From contig JACRPO010000003.1 of assembly GCA_016223165.1 (NCBI GenBank), forward strand, positions 248,001 through 312,000: a stretch of DNA of 64,000 nucleotides, given 5' to 3'. Below are positions 17,101-25,657 of the stretch, in pieces. The notes under the pieces were generated by a model. The model was not told the DNA's origin. It did no database searches and saw nothing but the letters and a program-made list of their open reading frames with translations. Within the stretch, counting starts at the first letter, position 1. The number at the start of each line of letters is the position of its first letter. The stretch is from Burkholderiales bacterium. GTDB lineage: Bacteria; Pseudomonadota; Gammaproteobacteria; Burkholderiales; Burkholderiaceae_C. The position numbers and the translations under genes are program-made.

Positions 17101-19116
17101 ATGGCCGACGAACCGACCCCGCTGCCGCCGCTGGAGATCCCCTGGAAGCTCGCCTCGACGACGCAGCCGCTGGCCAGCGGCGAGCCGGCGCAGACGGCGC
17201 TGTCGCTCTTCTTCTTCGAGCCCGACGATGCGGCGCTCATCGGCGCCTTCCCCGACGAGCGCATCGTCTTCGTCAAGCTCACCGCGTCGGTGTCGCCGGC
17301 GTCGATCCCGCCGGCGCTCTCGCCGGTGGCGGCGGCCTTCCTCGGCGAGGGCGTGCCCTGCCTGCACCTGCTGCTCGACTTGAAGGTGAGCGCGCCCGAC
17401 CACGCGCCGGGCACGGTGCGGCCGTATTTCCACGCCGCGGCGCCGCTCAACCGCCGCATGGTGCAGACGGGGGTGGTCGGCGGCGATGCCTACGAGGGCG
17501 AAGCCGAGTCGCTCGCCATCGGCAAGAGCGGCACGCAGATGCGCGAATCGCTGCGCAGCCATGCCACCACGACGACCGCCGGTGCCTCGGCCGGCCTCAG
17601 CCTCGGGCCGGTCTCCATCGGCGGCGGCGTCAGCCGCACCAGCACCGACCTCGACAGCAGCCGCGCCGTCTCGCAGGTGGTGGACACGACGACGCGCCAG
17701 GCCGCCGAGGAGCGCCGCGAGCTCATCAGCCACACCACGAACGTCGAGAACATCATCTCGCTCCTGCGTGCCAAGTACGTGGGCACGCCGCACCTGAGCT
17801 TCTCGCTCTCGCCGCAGCCGCTGACGCAGCTCTCGGTCGACCCCGGCGACCCGAACCTGTGGTTCCAGCAGCTGCTGGCGCGCCGCTCGGCCGGCATCGA
17901 GGGCATCCAGGAGTTCACCGCCGTCATCGTCGTGCCGCGCGGCACGGGCTTCTGCCTGAACGCGCGCCTGCGCCGCGTGTGCCTGCTCGACAGCCCGCCC
18001 GGGCCCTTCGAGGTGCGCGAGCGCTTCACCGGCGGCCTGCTGCAGCTCAACCGCATGGTGCAGTACCTCAACCGCACCTTCCCCGCCGGCACGCCGCTGG
18101 AGGAGCTCGACATCGACATCCTCGCGGGCTTGGCCAATGCCGGCGCCTTCCGCCGCCCGGTGGTCGAGCTGTGGGGGCTGCGCCTGCTGCCGCAGCTGGT
18201 GATCGCCTCGGTCGTCTCGCCCACGGGCACCGGCGATGCGCTGGCCGCCGGGCGCGCCGCCTACAAGCACTTCCTCGAGGTGTGGGTGGACACGCTGCGC
18301 GACGAATACGAGCGCGAGGTGGCGCGCTCGCCGCTGGAGCGCGGGCTGCTCTTCGGCGAGAACCGCTTCCTCGACACCTGCTTCGGATTTGCCGAAGGCG
18401 GCGAGGGCGACGACGAGCCCTTCGTCGTCACGAGCAGCACGGCCAGCGTCGGCCCGCTCATCCGCGTGCCGCTGCCGCGCGGCGTGTTCGACATCGGCGG
18501 CAGCACCGTGCTGGCGCGCGGCGGCAACGGCAGCTCGACGCGCAGCCATGCGCTGGAGACGACAGCGCGCTGGAATGCCATCGACCAGCGTGTCGCCGGC
18601 CTGCTCTCGAACGGCCTCATCGCCACCGCCGCGGCCGAGATCCCGCTGAAGGCCAACGACCCCGCGCTGGTCTCCGTGCTGGTCGAGCATTGGCGCAAGC
18701 TCCCGGACGACGACCCGCGCAACCTCGGCTTCGAGCAGGCCGCCGCGCTGCTCAAGCTCGGCGATGCGCAGCGCAAGGCGCTCGGCGGCACCGGCGCACG
18801 CAACCTCGCCGCGATGGCCACGGCGCTCGTCGGCGCGGCGCGCGTCGAGGAGCACAACGCCGATGTCGAGCGCGCCGCGGAGCTGTTCAGGAAGCGCCGT
18901 CTCACCGGCCCGCCCGATGCGTTGAAGACCTCGCTCAGCGCCAGCCAGGCGGCGTCGATCGTGCAAGGCATCGGCGACGTGCTCGTCTCGGGCTCGGCCC
19001 AGCCGCTGGTCGACGCGGTGATCGGTGCACCGCGCGCCACCGGCGGCACGGCGGCCGGTCCAGGCGGCAGCAGCCGCAAGGGCGGCAGCAGGAGCAAGGG
19101 CAAGGGCAAGGGCTGA
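17101..19116 (+). CDS. Unknown 671-aa cytoplasmic protein, partner of PhoD-like gene
   Basis: I recognise no family. There is no signal peptide or clear membrane helix. Residues 1-130 look like a compact alpha/beta region. Residues 155-200 are Thr/Ser/Gly-rich with alternating polar and small residues (TTTTAGASAGLSLGPVSIGG), like a flexible or amphipathic hairpin. Residues 200-460 are a well-structured mixed region with several Trp and Tyr. Residues 530-650 are mainly helical. The last 17 residues are a Gly/Ser/Lys tail. The ATG follows a GAAGGAGGAACCG ribosome-binding site. A PhoD-type phosphoesterase starts 22 bp downstream on the same strand, so both are probably one operon. Codon use matches the neighbourhood. 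Confidence 0.8.
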   Translation: MADEPTPLPPLEIPWKLASTTQPLASGEPAQTALSLFFFEPDDAALIGAFPDERIVFVKLTASVSPASIPPALSPVAAAFLGEGVPCLHLLLDLKVSAPDHAPGTVRPYFHAAAPLNRRMVQTGVVGGDAYEGEAESLAIGKSGTQMRESLRSHATTTTAGASAGLSLGPVSIGGGVSRTSTDLDSSRAVSQVVDTTTRQAAEERRELISHTTNVENIISLLRAKYVGTPHLSFSLSPQPLTQLSVDPGDPNLWFQQLLARRSAGIEGIQEFTAVIVVPRGTGFCLNARLRRVCLLDSPPGPFEVRERFTGGLLQLNRMVQYLNRTFPAGTPLEELDIDILAGLANAGAFRRPVVELWGLRLLPQLVIASVVSPTGTGDALAAGRAAYKHFLEVWVDTLRDEYEREVARSPLERGLLFGENRFLDTCFGFAEGGEGDDEPFVVTSSTASVGPLIRVPLPRGVFDIGGSTVLARGGNGSSTRSHALETTARWNAIDQRVAGLLSNGLIATAAAEIPLKANDPALVSVLVEHWRKLPDDDPRNLGFEQAAALLKLGDAQRKALGGTGARNLAAMATALVGAARVEEHNADVERAAELFRKRRLTGPPDALKTSLSASQAASIVQGIGDVLVSGSAQPLVDAVIGAPRATGGTAAGPGGSSRKGGSRSKGKGKG

Positions 19117-19138
19117 GCGGCGGCAGCGAGCAGGCGAC

Positions 19139-20842
19139 ATGCCGTCCTCGAAGCGGACGCGCGGCCCCCGGCGCCTGGTGCTCGGGCCGGTGCTCGGGCA
19201 CACCGACCACCGCTCGACGCGCATCTGGATCCAGGTGCCCGACGACCCCCGCGTCTACGCCGTGCGCGTCGATGGCGTCGGCCTGTTCCCGTTCGAGAGC
19301 ACCGAGATCGGCGGCGTCATCGAATTCGGCACCGCCACCGCGCGCGTCAGCGGGCTCGAGCCCGACCGCCGCTACACCTACCGCATCCAGCGCGCCGGCC
19401 GCTTCCTTGCCGGCGCGCGCGGCTCGGTGCGCACGCTGATGCCGCCGGAGTCGATGATGCCGCTGCTCTTCGACGCCATCTCGTGCAACGGCTCGACGAA
19501 GCTCGGCGCCTGGCAGGACTTCGCCGACCATGTCGAGCGGGCGCAGCCTTCCTTCATCGTCATGATGGGCGACCAGGTCTACCTGGACGAGGACGAGCCG
19601 AACATCTTCCGCGACCACTTCGACAGCAGAGGCAACGGCGGCGGCGACGGCAACCGCACGGCACGCCGCCAGGCGATGGCGGCGAACTACCGCGCCAACT
19701 GGTCGCGCGAGCCGGTGGCCCGCCTGCTCGCCAACACGCCCTGCTACATGATGTGGGACGACCACGACATCCGCGACGGCTGGGGGTCGGTGGCGAGCGA
19801 CAGCCCGACGCTGGCTGCGAAGTACCCGCGCGGCGCTGCCATCTTCCGCAAGAGCAACGCGTTCTTCGAGGACGCGCGCGACGTCTTCTGGCACTTCCAG
19901 GGCTGCCGCAATCCGCGCCCGGGCGACCACCTCGACGCGCTGAACCAGCCCGACCCGGCGTTCCCGAACTACGTCGACGGCCCGTTGCCGGCCGGCACGC
20001 GCATCGGCATGCCGTTCGTCTTCCGCTGCGGCCGGCTCCTGGTGATGGTGCTCGACAGCCGCGGCGCGCGCGACGTCTTCCGCGCCGACAAGGCGATCCT
20101 CGGCGACGTGCAGTGGACCTTCGCCGACCAGGTGCTCACCCAGGTGCCGGCCGACATCGACGCGCTGGCCGTCGTCACGGCGACGCCGCTCGCCTCGCAG
20201 GACCCGGACGGGCAGACGCAGCGCCTGATGGGCGGGCGCACCGACGACGTCGAGGCCTTCCGGCGCGGCGACGAGCAGGAGCTCTTCCACCCGCAGCAGA
20301 AGGACTCGAAGGCCGAAGGCATCGTCAAGTCCATCGTCAGCGCCAAGGTCGAACGGATCACGGGCACCAACCCCAACCTCGGCGACTTCCAGGTCAACAA
20401 CATCGACGAGGCGCGCGACCAGTGGTCGCACCGCGCCTCGCGGCCGGAGCAGCGGGAGCTGCTGAAGAAGGCGTTCGCGGCGCGCCTGGCCAACCTGCCG
20501 CAGGGATCCAAGGGCCGCGAGCTGCTGTTCCTCTCGGGCGACATCCACATCGGCTGCACCTTCGAGGTCAGCGCCACGCGGCCGGTGAAGGCGAAGGCGA
20601 CTTCGCTCACCTCCTCGGGCATCAGCCAGATCGAGGACCGGCAGCCGTTCATCGGCGTCTACGTCGATGAGTCGTTCTCGCTCGCGCCGGGCATCAGCGC
20701 CGAGCTCAAGGACGTGATCGTGAGCTTCAACTTCGGCGTGATCACCGTGACGCCCACCGGGCACGGCGCGTTGATCCAGACGGCGTTGGCACACGAGGGG
20801 AACGGGTTTGCGTTCGCGCTGGACATCAAGGACCTGATCTGA
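19139..20842 (+). CDS. PhoD-type metallophosphoesterase without signal peptide
   Basis: A 567-residue protein. The N-terminal 90 residues form a fibronectin-like PhoD_N domain (GPVLGHTDHRSTRIWIQVP). The phosphoesterase motifs follow in order: SCNG, MMGDQVYLDED, MMWDDHDIRDGWGS and LSGDIHIG, which supply the metal ligands. Known PhoD enzymes are exported by Tat. This one begins MPSSKRTRGPRRLVLG with no export signal, so it should be cytoplasmic. It follows the unknown 671-residue gene by 22 bp. A phosphodiester or phosphomonoester substrate is expected from the family; the real substrate is unknown. Confidence 0.88.
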   Translation: MPSSKRTRGPRRLVLGPVLGHTDHRSTRIWIQVPDDPRVYAVRVDGVGLFPFESTEIGGVIEFGTATARVSGLEPDRRYTYRIQRAGRFLAGARGSVRTLMPPESMMPLLFDAISCNGSTKLGAWQDFADHVERAQPSFIVMMGDQVYLDEDEPNIFRDHFDSRGNGGGDGNRTARRQAMAANYRANWSREPVARLLANTPCYMMWDDHDIRDGWGSVASDSPTLAAKYPRGAAIFRKSNAFFEDARDVFWHFQGCRNPRPGDHLDALNQPDPAFPNYVDGPLPAGTRIGMPFVFRCGRLLVMVLDSRGARDVFRADKAILGDVQWTFADQVLTQVPADIDALAVVTATPLASQDPDGQTQRLMGGRTDDVEAFRRGDEQELFHPQQKDSKAEGIVKSIVSAKVERITGTNPNLGDFQVNNIDEARDQWSHRASRPEQRELLKKAFAARLANLPQGSKGRELLFLSGDIHIGCTFEVSATRPVKAKATSLTSSGISQIEDRQPFIGVYVDESFSLAPGISAELKDVIVSFNFGVITVTPTGHGALIQTALAHEGNGFAFALDIKDLI

Positions 20843-20904
20843 TCGGGGCGCGGGTCTTCATTGGCGGTTCGGCAGAGACAGCGTCGACCGCGCCCATTGC
20901 GGAA

Positions 20905-21381
20905 TCACAGGCCGGCAGCACTGACGGCCTTGATGACGTCTTCCGGCCGGCGCCAGGTCTGCGTCTGGCAGAAGACCCGCAGGGCGCAGCCGCGCAACTC
21001 GAGCGTCCCGCGCTTGACATGTATCTCGCCGGTGTACGTGCGCCCGTCGTCCGGGTTGTAGAGCTCGCCGCCGCTCCAGGTGCCTGCCGCCGTTTCGCGC
21101 AGGCCGCGCACGATGTCGATGCCGATCAGGGATCGGCTCTTCAGCTCGCTGTCGGGGTTGTGGCGGTCCGTGCGCAGCCGTCCCGACGCGTCGTTCTCCT
21201 CCCAGAGCCACAGGATGCGGCCACACAAGGCCGCCTTGTCTTCGGCGCAGGGACGGAACTCGACGATCGAGCCGAAGCCTTGCGTCGCCCAACGCCCGAC
21301 GATCTCCGAACGTTGCGCCTTGTCCTGGCCGAGGGCAACGCTGCCGCACGCGGTGGCGAACAAGAGCACCGCCACTCTCAT
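20905..21381 (-). CDS. DUF2147 exported protein
   Basis: A 158-residue protein from the ATG at 21381, which gives a clean signal peptide (MRVAVLLFATACGSVALGQ). Starting at 21483 would add 34 Arg/Ala-rich residues ahead of it. The mature part (VGRWATQGFGSIVEFRPC, CGRILWLWEEND and YTGEIHVKRGTLELRGCAL) is the beta-rich DUF2147 domain, found in periplasmic proteins of unknown role. It has several Cys residues that may pair. Direct repeats and a hairpin lie upstream at 21513-21600. Confidence 0.82.
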   Translation of the reverse strand: MRVAVLLFATACGSVALGQDKAQRSEIVGRWATQGFGSIVEFRPCAEDKAALCGRILWLWEENDASGRLRTDRHNPDSELKSRSLIGIDIVRGLRETAAGTWSGGELYNPDDGRTYTGEIHVKRGTLELRGCALRVFCQTQTWRRPEDVIKAVSAAGL

Positions 21382-21512
21382 GGCGCCGGAGGCCTCTGCG
21401 CGCCGCCGCGCTCTCGGCCCCATCGCCCACAGGATGCGCCGCGCCGCGAGCGCCATGCGAGTCGCCGGTTCAATCATGGTCATCGAACATCCCCGCTCTT
21501 TCTCACGACTCG

Positions 21513-21530
21513 CCCGCCCGGAAGGGCGGG
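21513..21530. repeat. 7-bp hairpin with GGAA loop
   Basis: CCCGCCC-GGAA-GGGCGGG is a perfect compact hairpin. On the coding strand of the DUF2147 gene it falls in the presumed 5' leader. No T-run follows on either side, so it is not a standard terminator. Confidence 0.4.
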
Positions 21531-21564
21531 ACGTGTCGAAAGGCTAGGAGTCGGGGCGTCCGGT

Positions 21565-21600
21565 GTCTGGCCGATTCGTCGCTGCGTCTGGCCGATTCGT
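21565..21600. promoter_or_regulatory. 15-bp direct repeat with 21-bp period
   Basis: GTCTGGCCGATTCGT occurs twice, at 21565-21579 and 21586-21600. The 21-bp period equals two helical turns, so proteins bound to both copies would sit on one face. A weaker TGGCCGA copy follows at about 21611. The site is upstream of the DUF2147 gene and just past the hydroxyproline oxidase stop. It may be an activator or repressor site; no matching regulator lies beside it. Confidence 0.45.
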
Positions 21601-21643
21601 GGCCAATGCTGGCCGAAGTGGCTGCCGTGGCTGCCGTCGCCGG

Positions 21644-22963
21644 TCAAGCAAAGCGCTGCGGACTGAAGGGCCGCAGGTCGAGCCCCGGGTCGCGGCCGGC
21701 GAGCAGTGCCTCGACGATCTCGGCCGTGGCCGCCGACTGCGTGAGCCCGAGGTGGCCGTGGCCGAAGGCATAGATGACGCGCGCGTCGTCGCGGGCGCGG
21801 CCGATGGCGGGCAGCGAGTCGGGCAGCGAGGGCCGAAAACCCATCCAGGGCGTGCCGCCCGCGGTGTCGAGGCCCGGCAGGAAGCGCTGTGCCTTCGCGA
21901 GCAGCGCGTCGCTGCGCCGGTAGTCGGGCGGTGCCTGCAGGCCGGCCAGCTCCACTGCGCCGCCGACGCGCACGCCACCGGCCACCGGCGTGACCACGAA
22001 GCCGTGGCTCGGGAAGGTGAGCTGGCGGCGCAGATCGAAGGCACCGGGCGGCAGCGTCGTGTTGTAGCCGCGCTCGGTTTCGAGCGGGATGCGCTCGCCC
22101 AACGTGCGCGCGACCTGGTGCGACCAGGCCCCCGCGGCCACGACGACGCACCGCGCCTTCAAGGCCTGGCCATCGGCCAGCCGTACCGTCACGCCCTCGG
22201 CTCCAGGAACGAGCGCCTGCACCGAAGCGCGATGCAGCATCGCGCCGCGCGCCAGGCAGTGTGCGGCGATGCGGCGCACGAGCCGGTGCGGGTCTTCGAT
22301 CGTCGCCCAGCCGGGCACGAAGGTGGCCGCGACGAACGCGGGGCTCAAGCCGGGCTGCCACTTCGCGAGGGCCTGCGGCCCATGCGCGTGCTCGAATGCG
22401 ATGCCGTGTTCGGCGCGCAGCTGCCAGCCGGGCAGCGAGGCGCGCCACTCGGCTTCGCTCTCATAGAGATGCAGGTTGCCGTCCTCGTGCAGCATCGGCA
22501 GCGCGTCGATGGCGGCCAGCAGCCTCGGCGTCGCGGCCGCCGAGAGCGCATTGAGCGCCGCCTGCGCCGCGGTGGCGGCCGCCACGCGCGCCGGCCGGCT
22601 GGCACGCCAGAATCGCCACAGCCACGGCGCGATGCGCAGCAGGTAAGTGGGCCGCAGTGCCAGCGGCCCGAGCGGGTCGAGCAGCCAGCGCGGCACCTGG
22701 CGCAGGATGCCGGGCGAGGCGAGCGGCTGGATGTCGGAGAAGGCGTAGGCGCCTGCGTTGCCGCGGCTGGCGCCGGCGGCCGCGCCTTCGCGGTCGATCA
22801 CGAGCAGGTGGCGGGCAGGCTCGGCGATCAGCAGGCGCAACGCGATCGCCAGGCCGATGACGCCGGCGCCGATGACGATGACGTCGTGGATCGCCGCGAT
22901 CTGCTCAGCGCCCGGCGCGGGCAGCGGTGCGTCGGCCGGAACCTCCTGCGGCGCAGGGCTCAA
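21644..22963 (-). CDS. FAD-dependent D-hydroxyproline oxidase/dehydrogenase (DadA-like)
   Basis: A 439-residue flavoprotein of the D-amino-acid dehydrogenase family. The FAD-binding motif is [19 protein letters not shown] (residues 27-45), and [20 protein letters not shown] fits the substrate domain. Next to a hydroxyproline epimerase it most likely oxidises cis-4-hydroxy-D-proline to pyrroline-4-hydroxy-2-carboxylate. The only usable start before the FAD motif is TTG at 22963, overlapping the epimerase stop by 4 nt. An AGGAGG sequence lies inside the first codons with no ATG, GTG or TTG after it, so the true start deserves a check. Confidence 0.85.
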   Translation of the reverse strand: MSPAPQEVPADAPLPAPGAEQIAAIHDVIVIGAGVIGLAIALRLLIAEPARHLLVIDREGAAAGASRGNAGAYAFSDIQPLASPGILRQVPRWLLDPLGPLALRPTYLLRIAPWLWRFWRASRPARVAAATAAQAALNALSAAATPRLLAAIDALPMLHEDGNLHLYESEAEWRASLPGWQLRAEHGIAFEHAHGPQALAKWQPGLSPAFVAATFVPGWATIEDPHRLVRRIAAHCLARGAMLHRASVQALVPGAEGVTVRLADGQALKARCVVVAAGAWSHQVARTLGERIPLETERGYNTTLPPGAFDLRRQLTFPSHGFVVTPVAGGVRVGGAVELAGLQAPPDYRRSDALLAKAQRFLPGLDTAGGTPWMGFRPSLPDSLPAIGRARDDARVIYAFGHGHLGLTQSAATAEIVEALLAGRDPGLDLRPFSPQRFA

Positions 22964-23952
22964 GCCAGTTCACCCAGGCCCCAGGCGAACGGGTCGCTCG
23001 GGTCGAACACCACCCGCGCATCGAGCGTCACATGCGCGCGGCCATGGATGAAGGGCAGCACGGCGGCGTGGCCTTGCGTCGCCTCGTGCGCAGACGCATC
23101 GCAGGGCTCGTAGCGCGCCGCGAAGACGCTGCCGATCACGCTCTCCTGGTGCCACACCGCGCCGGGCGCCAGTTCGCCATCGGCGGCCAGGCAGGCGAGC
23201 TTGGCGCTCGTGCCGGTGCCGCAGGGCGAGCGGTCGTAGGCGCCGCCCGGGCAGAGCACGAAGCTGCGCCCGTGGTGGCCGGCCACCTCGGGCGGGCCGA
23301 GCAATTCGATGTGGTCGATCTCCCTGCCGCCCGCGCCGGTGATGCCCGCTGCCACCAGCGCCCGGCGCACGCGGCCGGAGAACTCCAACAGCGCCGGGAT
23401 GTCGGCCGGCCGCAGCGGCAGGCCATGGTCGTGGCAGAGGAAGAACCAGTTGCCGCCCCAGGCCACGTCGCCATGCACGCGCCCGTGGCCGGGTACCTGC
23501 ACGGCCACCTGGCGCGCGTGGCGCCAGGCCGGCACGTTGGCCACGGTGACGCCGCCATCGGCATGCAACTCGGCGCGCACCGTGCCCACCGGCGTGTCGA
23601 TGGCGTGCACGCCCGCAGGCACGCGGCCGAGGTAGGCGAGCGTGGCCATGAGGCCGATGGTGCCGTGGCCGCACATGCCGATGAAGCCGACGTTGTTGAA
23701 GTAGATGACGCCGCAATGGCTGCCGGCCAGCACCGGCGGCGTGACGATGCCGCCGACGATGACATCGTTGCCGCGCGGCTCGGTGGCGAGCGCGCGACGC
23801 CAGTGGTCATGGTCTTGCCGGAACCGCGCCAGGCGCTCGGCCATCGTGCCGCCGCCAAGCTCGGGGCCGCCGCTGACGATGAGCCGGGTGGGCTCGCCGC
23901 CGGTGTGGCTGTCGATGATGCGCGTGGGCGCGGGTGTCGAACGGAGGCTCAT
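22960..23952 (-). CDS. 4-hydroxyproline 2-epimerase
   Basis: A 330-residue member of the proline racemase superfamily. Both catalytic cysteines are present: Cys94 in GMCGHGTIG and Cys244 in SPCGTGTSA. The dehydratase branch has Thr at the second site, so this enzyme should epimerise trans-4-hydroxy-L-proline to cis-4-hydroxy-D-proline. The ATG at 23952 gives the standard [13 protein letters not shown] opening. It is the first gene of a two-gene unit with the oxidase and is divergent from the deaminase gene at 24054 across 101 bp. Confidence 0.92.
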   Translation of the reverse strand: MSLRSTPAPTRIIDSHTGGEPTRLIVSGGPELGGGTMAERLARFRQDHDHWRRALATEPRGNDVIVGGIVTPPVLAGSHCGVIYFNNVGFIGMCGHGTIGLMATLAYLGRVPAGVHAIDTPVGTVRAELHADGGVTVANVPAWRHARQVAVQVPGHGRVHGDVAWGGNWFFLCHDHGLPLRPADIPALLEFSGRVRRALVAAGITGAGGREIDHIELLGPPEVAGHHGRSFVLCPGGAYDRSPCGTGTSAKLACLAADGELAPGAVWHQESVIGSVFAARYEPCDASAHEATQGHAAVLPFIHGRAHVTLDARVVFDPSDPFAWGLGELA

Positions 23953-24053
23953 GGCGGGATCCTGCGTGGTGCAGCGAGGCCAAATGTACGATCGGCGCGC
24001 GCTGGCGCGCATGCCCGTTTCGGTGAACCGGACCGCCTCCCCGAGGAAGAACG

Positions 24054-24977
24054 ATGACCGCAGCCATCTCCTGGAACGGCGTGTTCCCCGCCGTCACCAC
24101 GCAGTTCCGCGAGGACCTCTCGCTCGACGTCGAAGCCACGGCGAAGGTCATCGACGCGCTCGTGCGCGACGGCGTCTCCGGCCTCGTCGTCTGCGGCACC
24201 GTGGGCGAAAACACCTCGCTCACGCGGGCCGAGAAGGTGCAGGTCATGGAGGCGGCGAAGAGCGTCGCCGCCGGCCGCGTGCCGGTGATCTGCGGCGTCG
24301 CGGAGTTCACCACCGCCTTCGCCATCGAGACGGCGCGCGCCGCGGCCGCCGCGGGGGTGGACGGGCTCATGGTCATGCCGGCGCTCGTGTACTCGGCCAA
24401 GCCGCACGAGTCGGCAGCGCATTTCCACGCCATCGCCAAGGCCACCGACCTGCCGGTGATGGTCTACAACAACCCGCCGATCTACAAGAACGACGTCACG
24501 CCCGACATCCTGGCCGGCCTCGCCGACTGCGACACCATCGTCTGCTTCAAGGACAGCTCGGGCGACACACGCCGCTTCGTCGACACGCGCGCCCGCGTCG
24601 GCGAGCGCTTCGTGCTCTTCGCCGGCCTCGACGACGTGGTGGTGGAGAGCGTGGCCATGGGCGCCGTGGGCTGGGTGAGCGGCATGAGCAACGCCTTCCC
24701 GCGCGAGGGCGAGACGCTCTTTCGCCTGGCGCGCGCCGGCCGCTTCCCCGAACTGATGCCGCTGTACGAGTGGTTCATGCCGCTGCTGCACCTCGACGCG
24801 CGGCCCGACCTCGTGCAGTGCATCAAGTGGTGCGAGCACCGCATGGGCCGCGGCAGCTGGCGCACGCGGCCGCCGCGCCTGCCGCTGCAGGGCGACGACC
24901 TCGCGCATGTGCAGCGGGTGATGGAAGAGGCGCTCGCGCGGCGGCCGGTGCTGCCGGACGTGGGCTTGCCGCGCTGA
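24054..24977 (+). CDS. Pyrroline-4-hydroxy-2-carboxylate deaminase (DapA family)
   Basis: A 307-residue class I aldolase-fold enzyme. The Schiff-base lysine is K166 in [13 protein letters not shown] and the partner tyrosine is Y138 in VMVYNNPP. The family includes dihydrodipicolinate synthase, but a separate true dapA lies at 37946. The location beside the epimerase and oxidase indicates the hydroxyproline-pathway deaminase that yields alpha-ketoglutarate semialdehyde. A GAGGAAGAACG ribosome-binding site precedes the ATG. The next step, the semialdehyde dehydrogenase, is not encoded here. Confidence 0.88.
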   Translation: MTAAISWNGVFPAVTTQFREDLSLDVEATAKVIDALVRDGVSGLVVCGTVGENTSLTRAEKVQVMEAAKSVAAGRVPVICGVAEFTTAFAIETARAAAAAGVDGLMVMPALVYSAKPHESAAHFHAIAKATDLPVMVYNNPPIYKNDVTPDILAGLADCDTIVCFKDSSGDTRRFVDTRARVGERFVLFAGLDDVVVESVAMGAVGWVSGMSNAFPREGETLFRLARAGRFPELMPLYEWFMPLLHLDARPDLVQCIKWCEHRMGRGSWRTRPPRLPLQGDDLAHVQRVMEEALARRPVLPDVGLPR

Positions 24978-25015
24978 AGCGTTGCGGCCGCCACGCCGCC
25001 GCGCCGCCGCCCCGC

Positions 25016-25564
25016 TCAGGGGCCCTCGAGCCCCAGCGCCACGCGTGCGCGGTACTCGCGGTCGAGCAGGCTCATGACGATGAGCGTGTCGTAGCCGGCG
25101 TCGTCGCCCAGGCCGGTGATGCGCACGCTCTCGCGCAGCCGGCCCTCCTCGACGAAGCCCTCGCTGGCATAGAGCGTCATGGCGCGCGTGTTGAGCGACT
25201 TCACGTCGAGCCAGAAACGATGCGCACGCAGGTCGTCGAAAGCCATGCGCTTGAGCGCGCGCACGCAGGCGCGGCCCAGGCCGTGGCCGTGGCCCGAGGG
25301 CTGCAGCACGATGCGCTTGAGCTCCACGCTCCGGTTCGGGTTGCGGCAGCCCTGCAGGATGACGAAGCCGCCGCGCGTGCCGTCGGGCCCGTCCTCGACG
25401 ATGAAATGGCGGAAGTCCGGGATGCGCACCGCCGCCTCGTGCTGCGTGCGCTCCCACGGCGTGATGAAGGGCAGGTTGCGCGCATCGGTCTCCACCGACT
25501 GCACGAACTCGAGGTCCGACAGCATCGTCGGCCGCAGGCGCAGTGGCGAAGCGGGGGCATCCAT
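25016..25564 (-). CDS. GNAT-family N-acetyltransferase
   Basis: A 182-residue acetyltransferase of the RimJ/RimL-like GNAT group. It opens LRLRPTMLSDLEFVQSVE. The acetyl-CoA binding stretch is LQPSGHGHGLGRACVRALKR, and DVKSLNTRAMTLYASEGFVE gives the typical C-terminal core. The acceptor is unknown. It is convergent with the deaminase gene and ends 38 bp from it; no terminator hairpin is evident between them. Confidence 0.88.
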   Translation of the reverse strand: MDAPASPLRLRPTMLSDLEFVQSVETDARNLPFITPWERTQHEAAVRIPDFRHFIVEDGPDGTRGGFVILQGCRNPNRSVELKRIVLQPSGHGHGLGRACVRALKRMAFDDLRAHRFWLDVKSLNTRAMTLYASEGFVEEGRLRESVRITGLGDDAGYDTLIVMSLLDREYRARVALGLEGP

Positions 25565-25657
25565 CCATGCATTGTGGCGCCGCGGGCAAGAAGCCCGGGC
25601 GCCACTCTCGGCGAGCGGCGGCCGCGAGCTGGGGCGGTGCGCCGCCGGATCGGAAAC

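Noticed and set aside
16897..19224. Long minus-strand frame opposite the 671-aa gene
   Set aside because: Arg/Ala/His-rich antisense shadow; the plus frame has a good ribosome-binding site and balanced protein composition.
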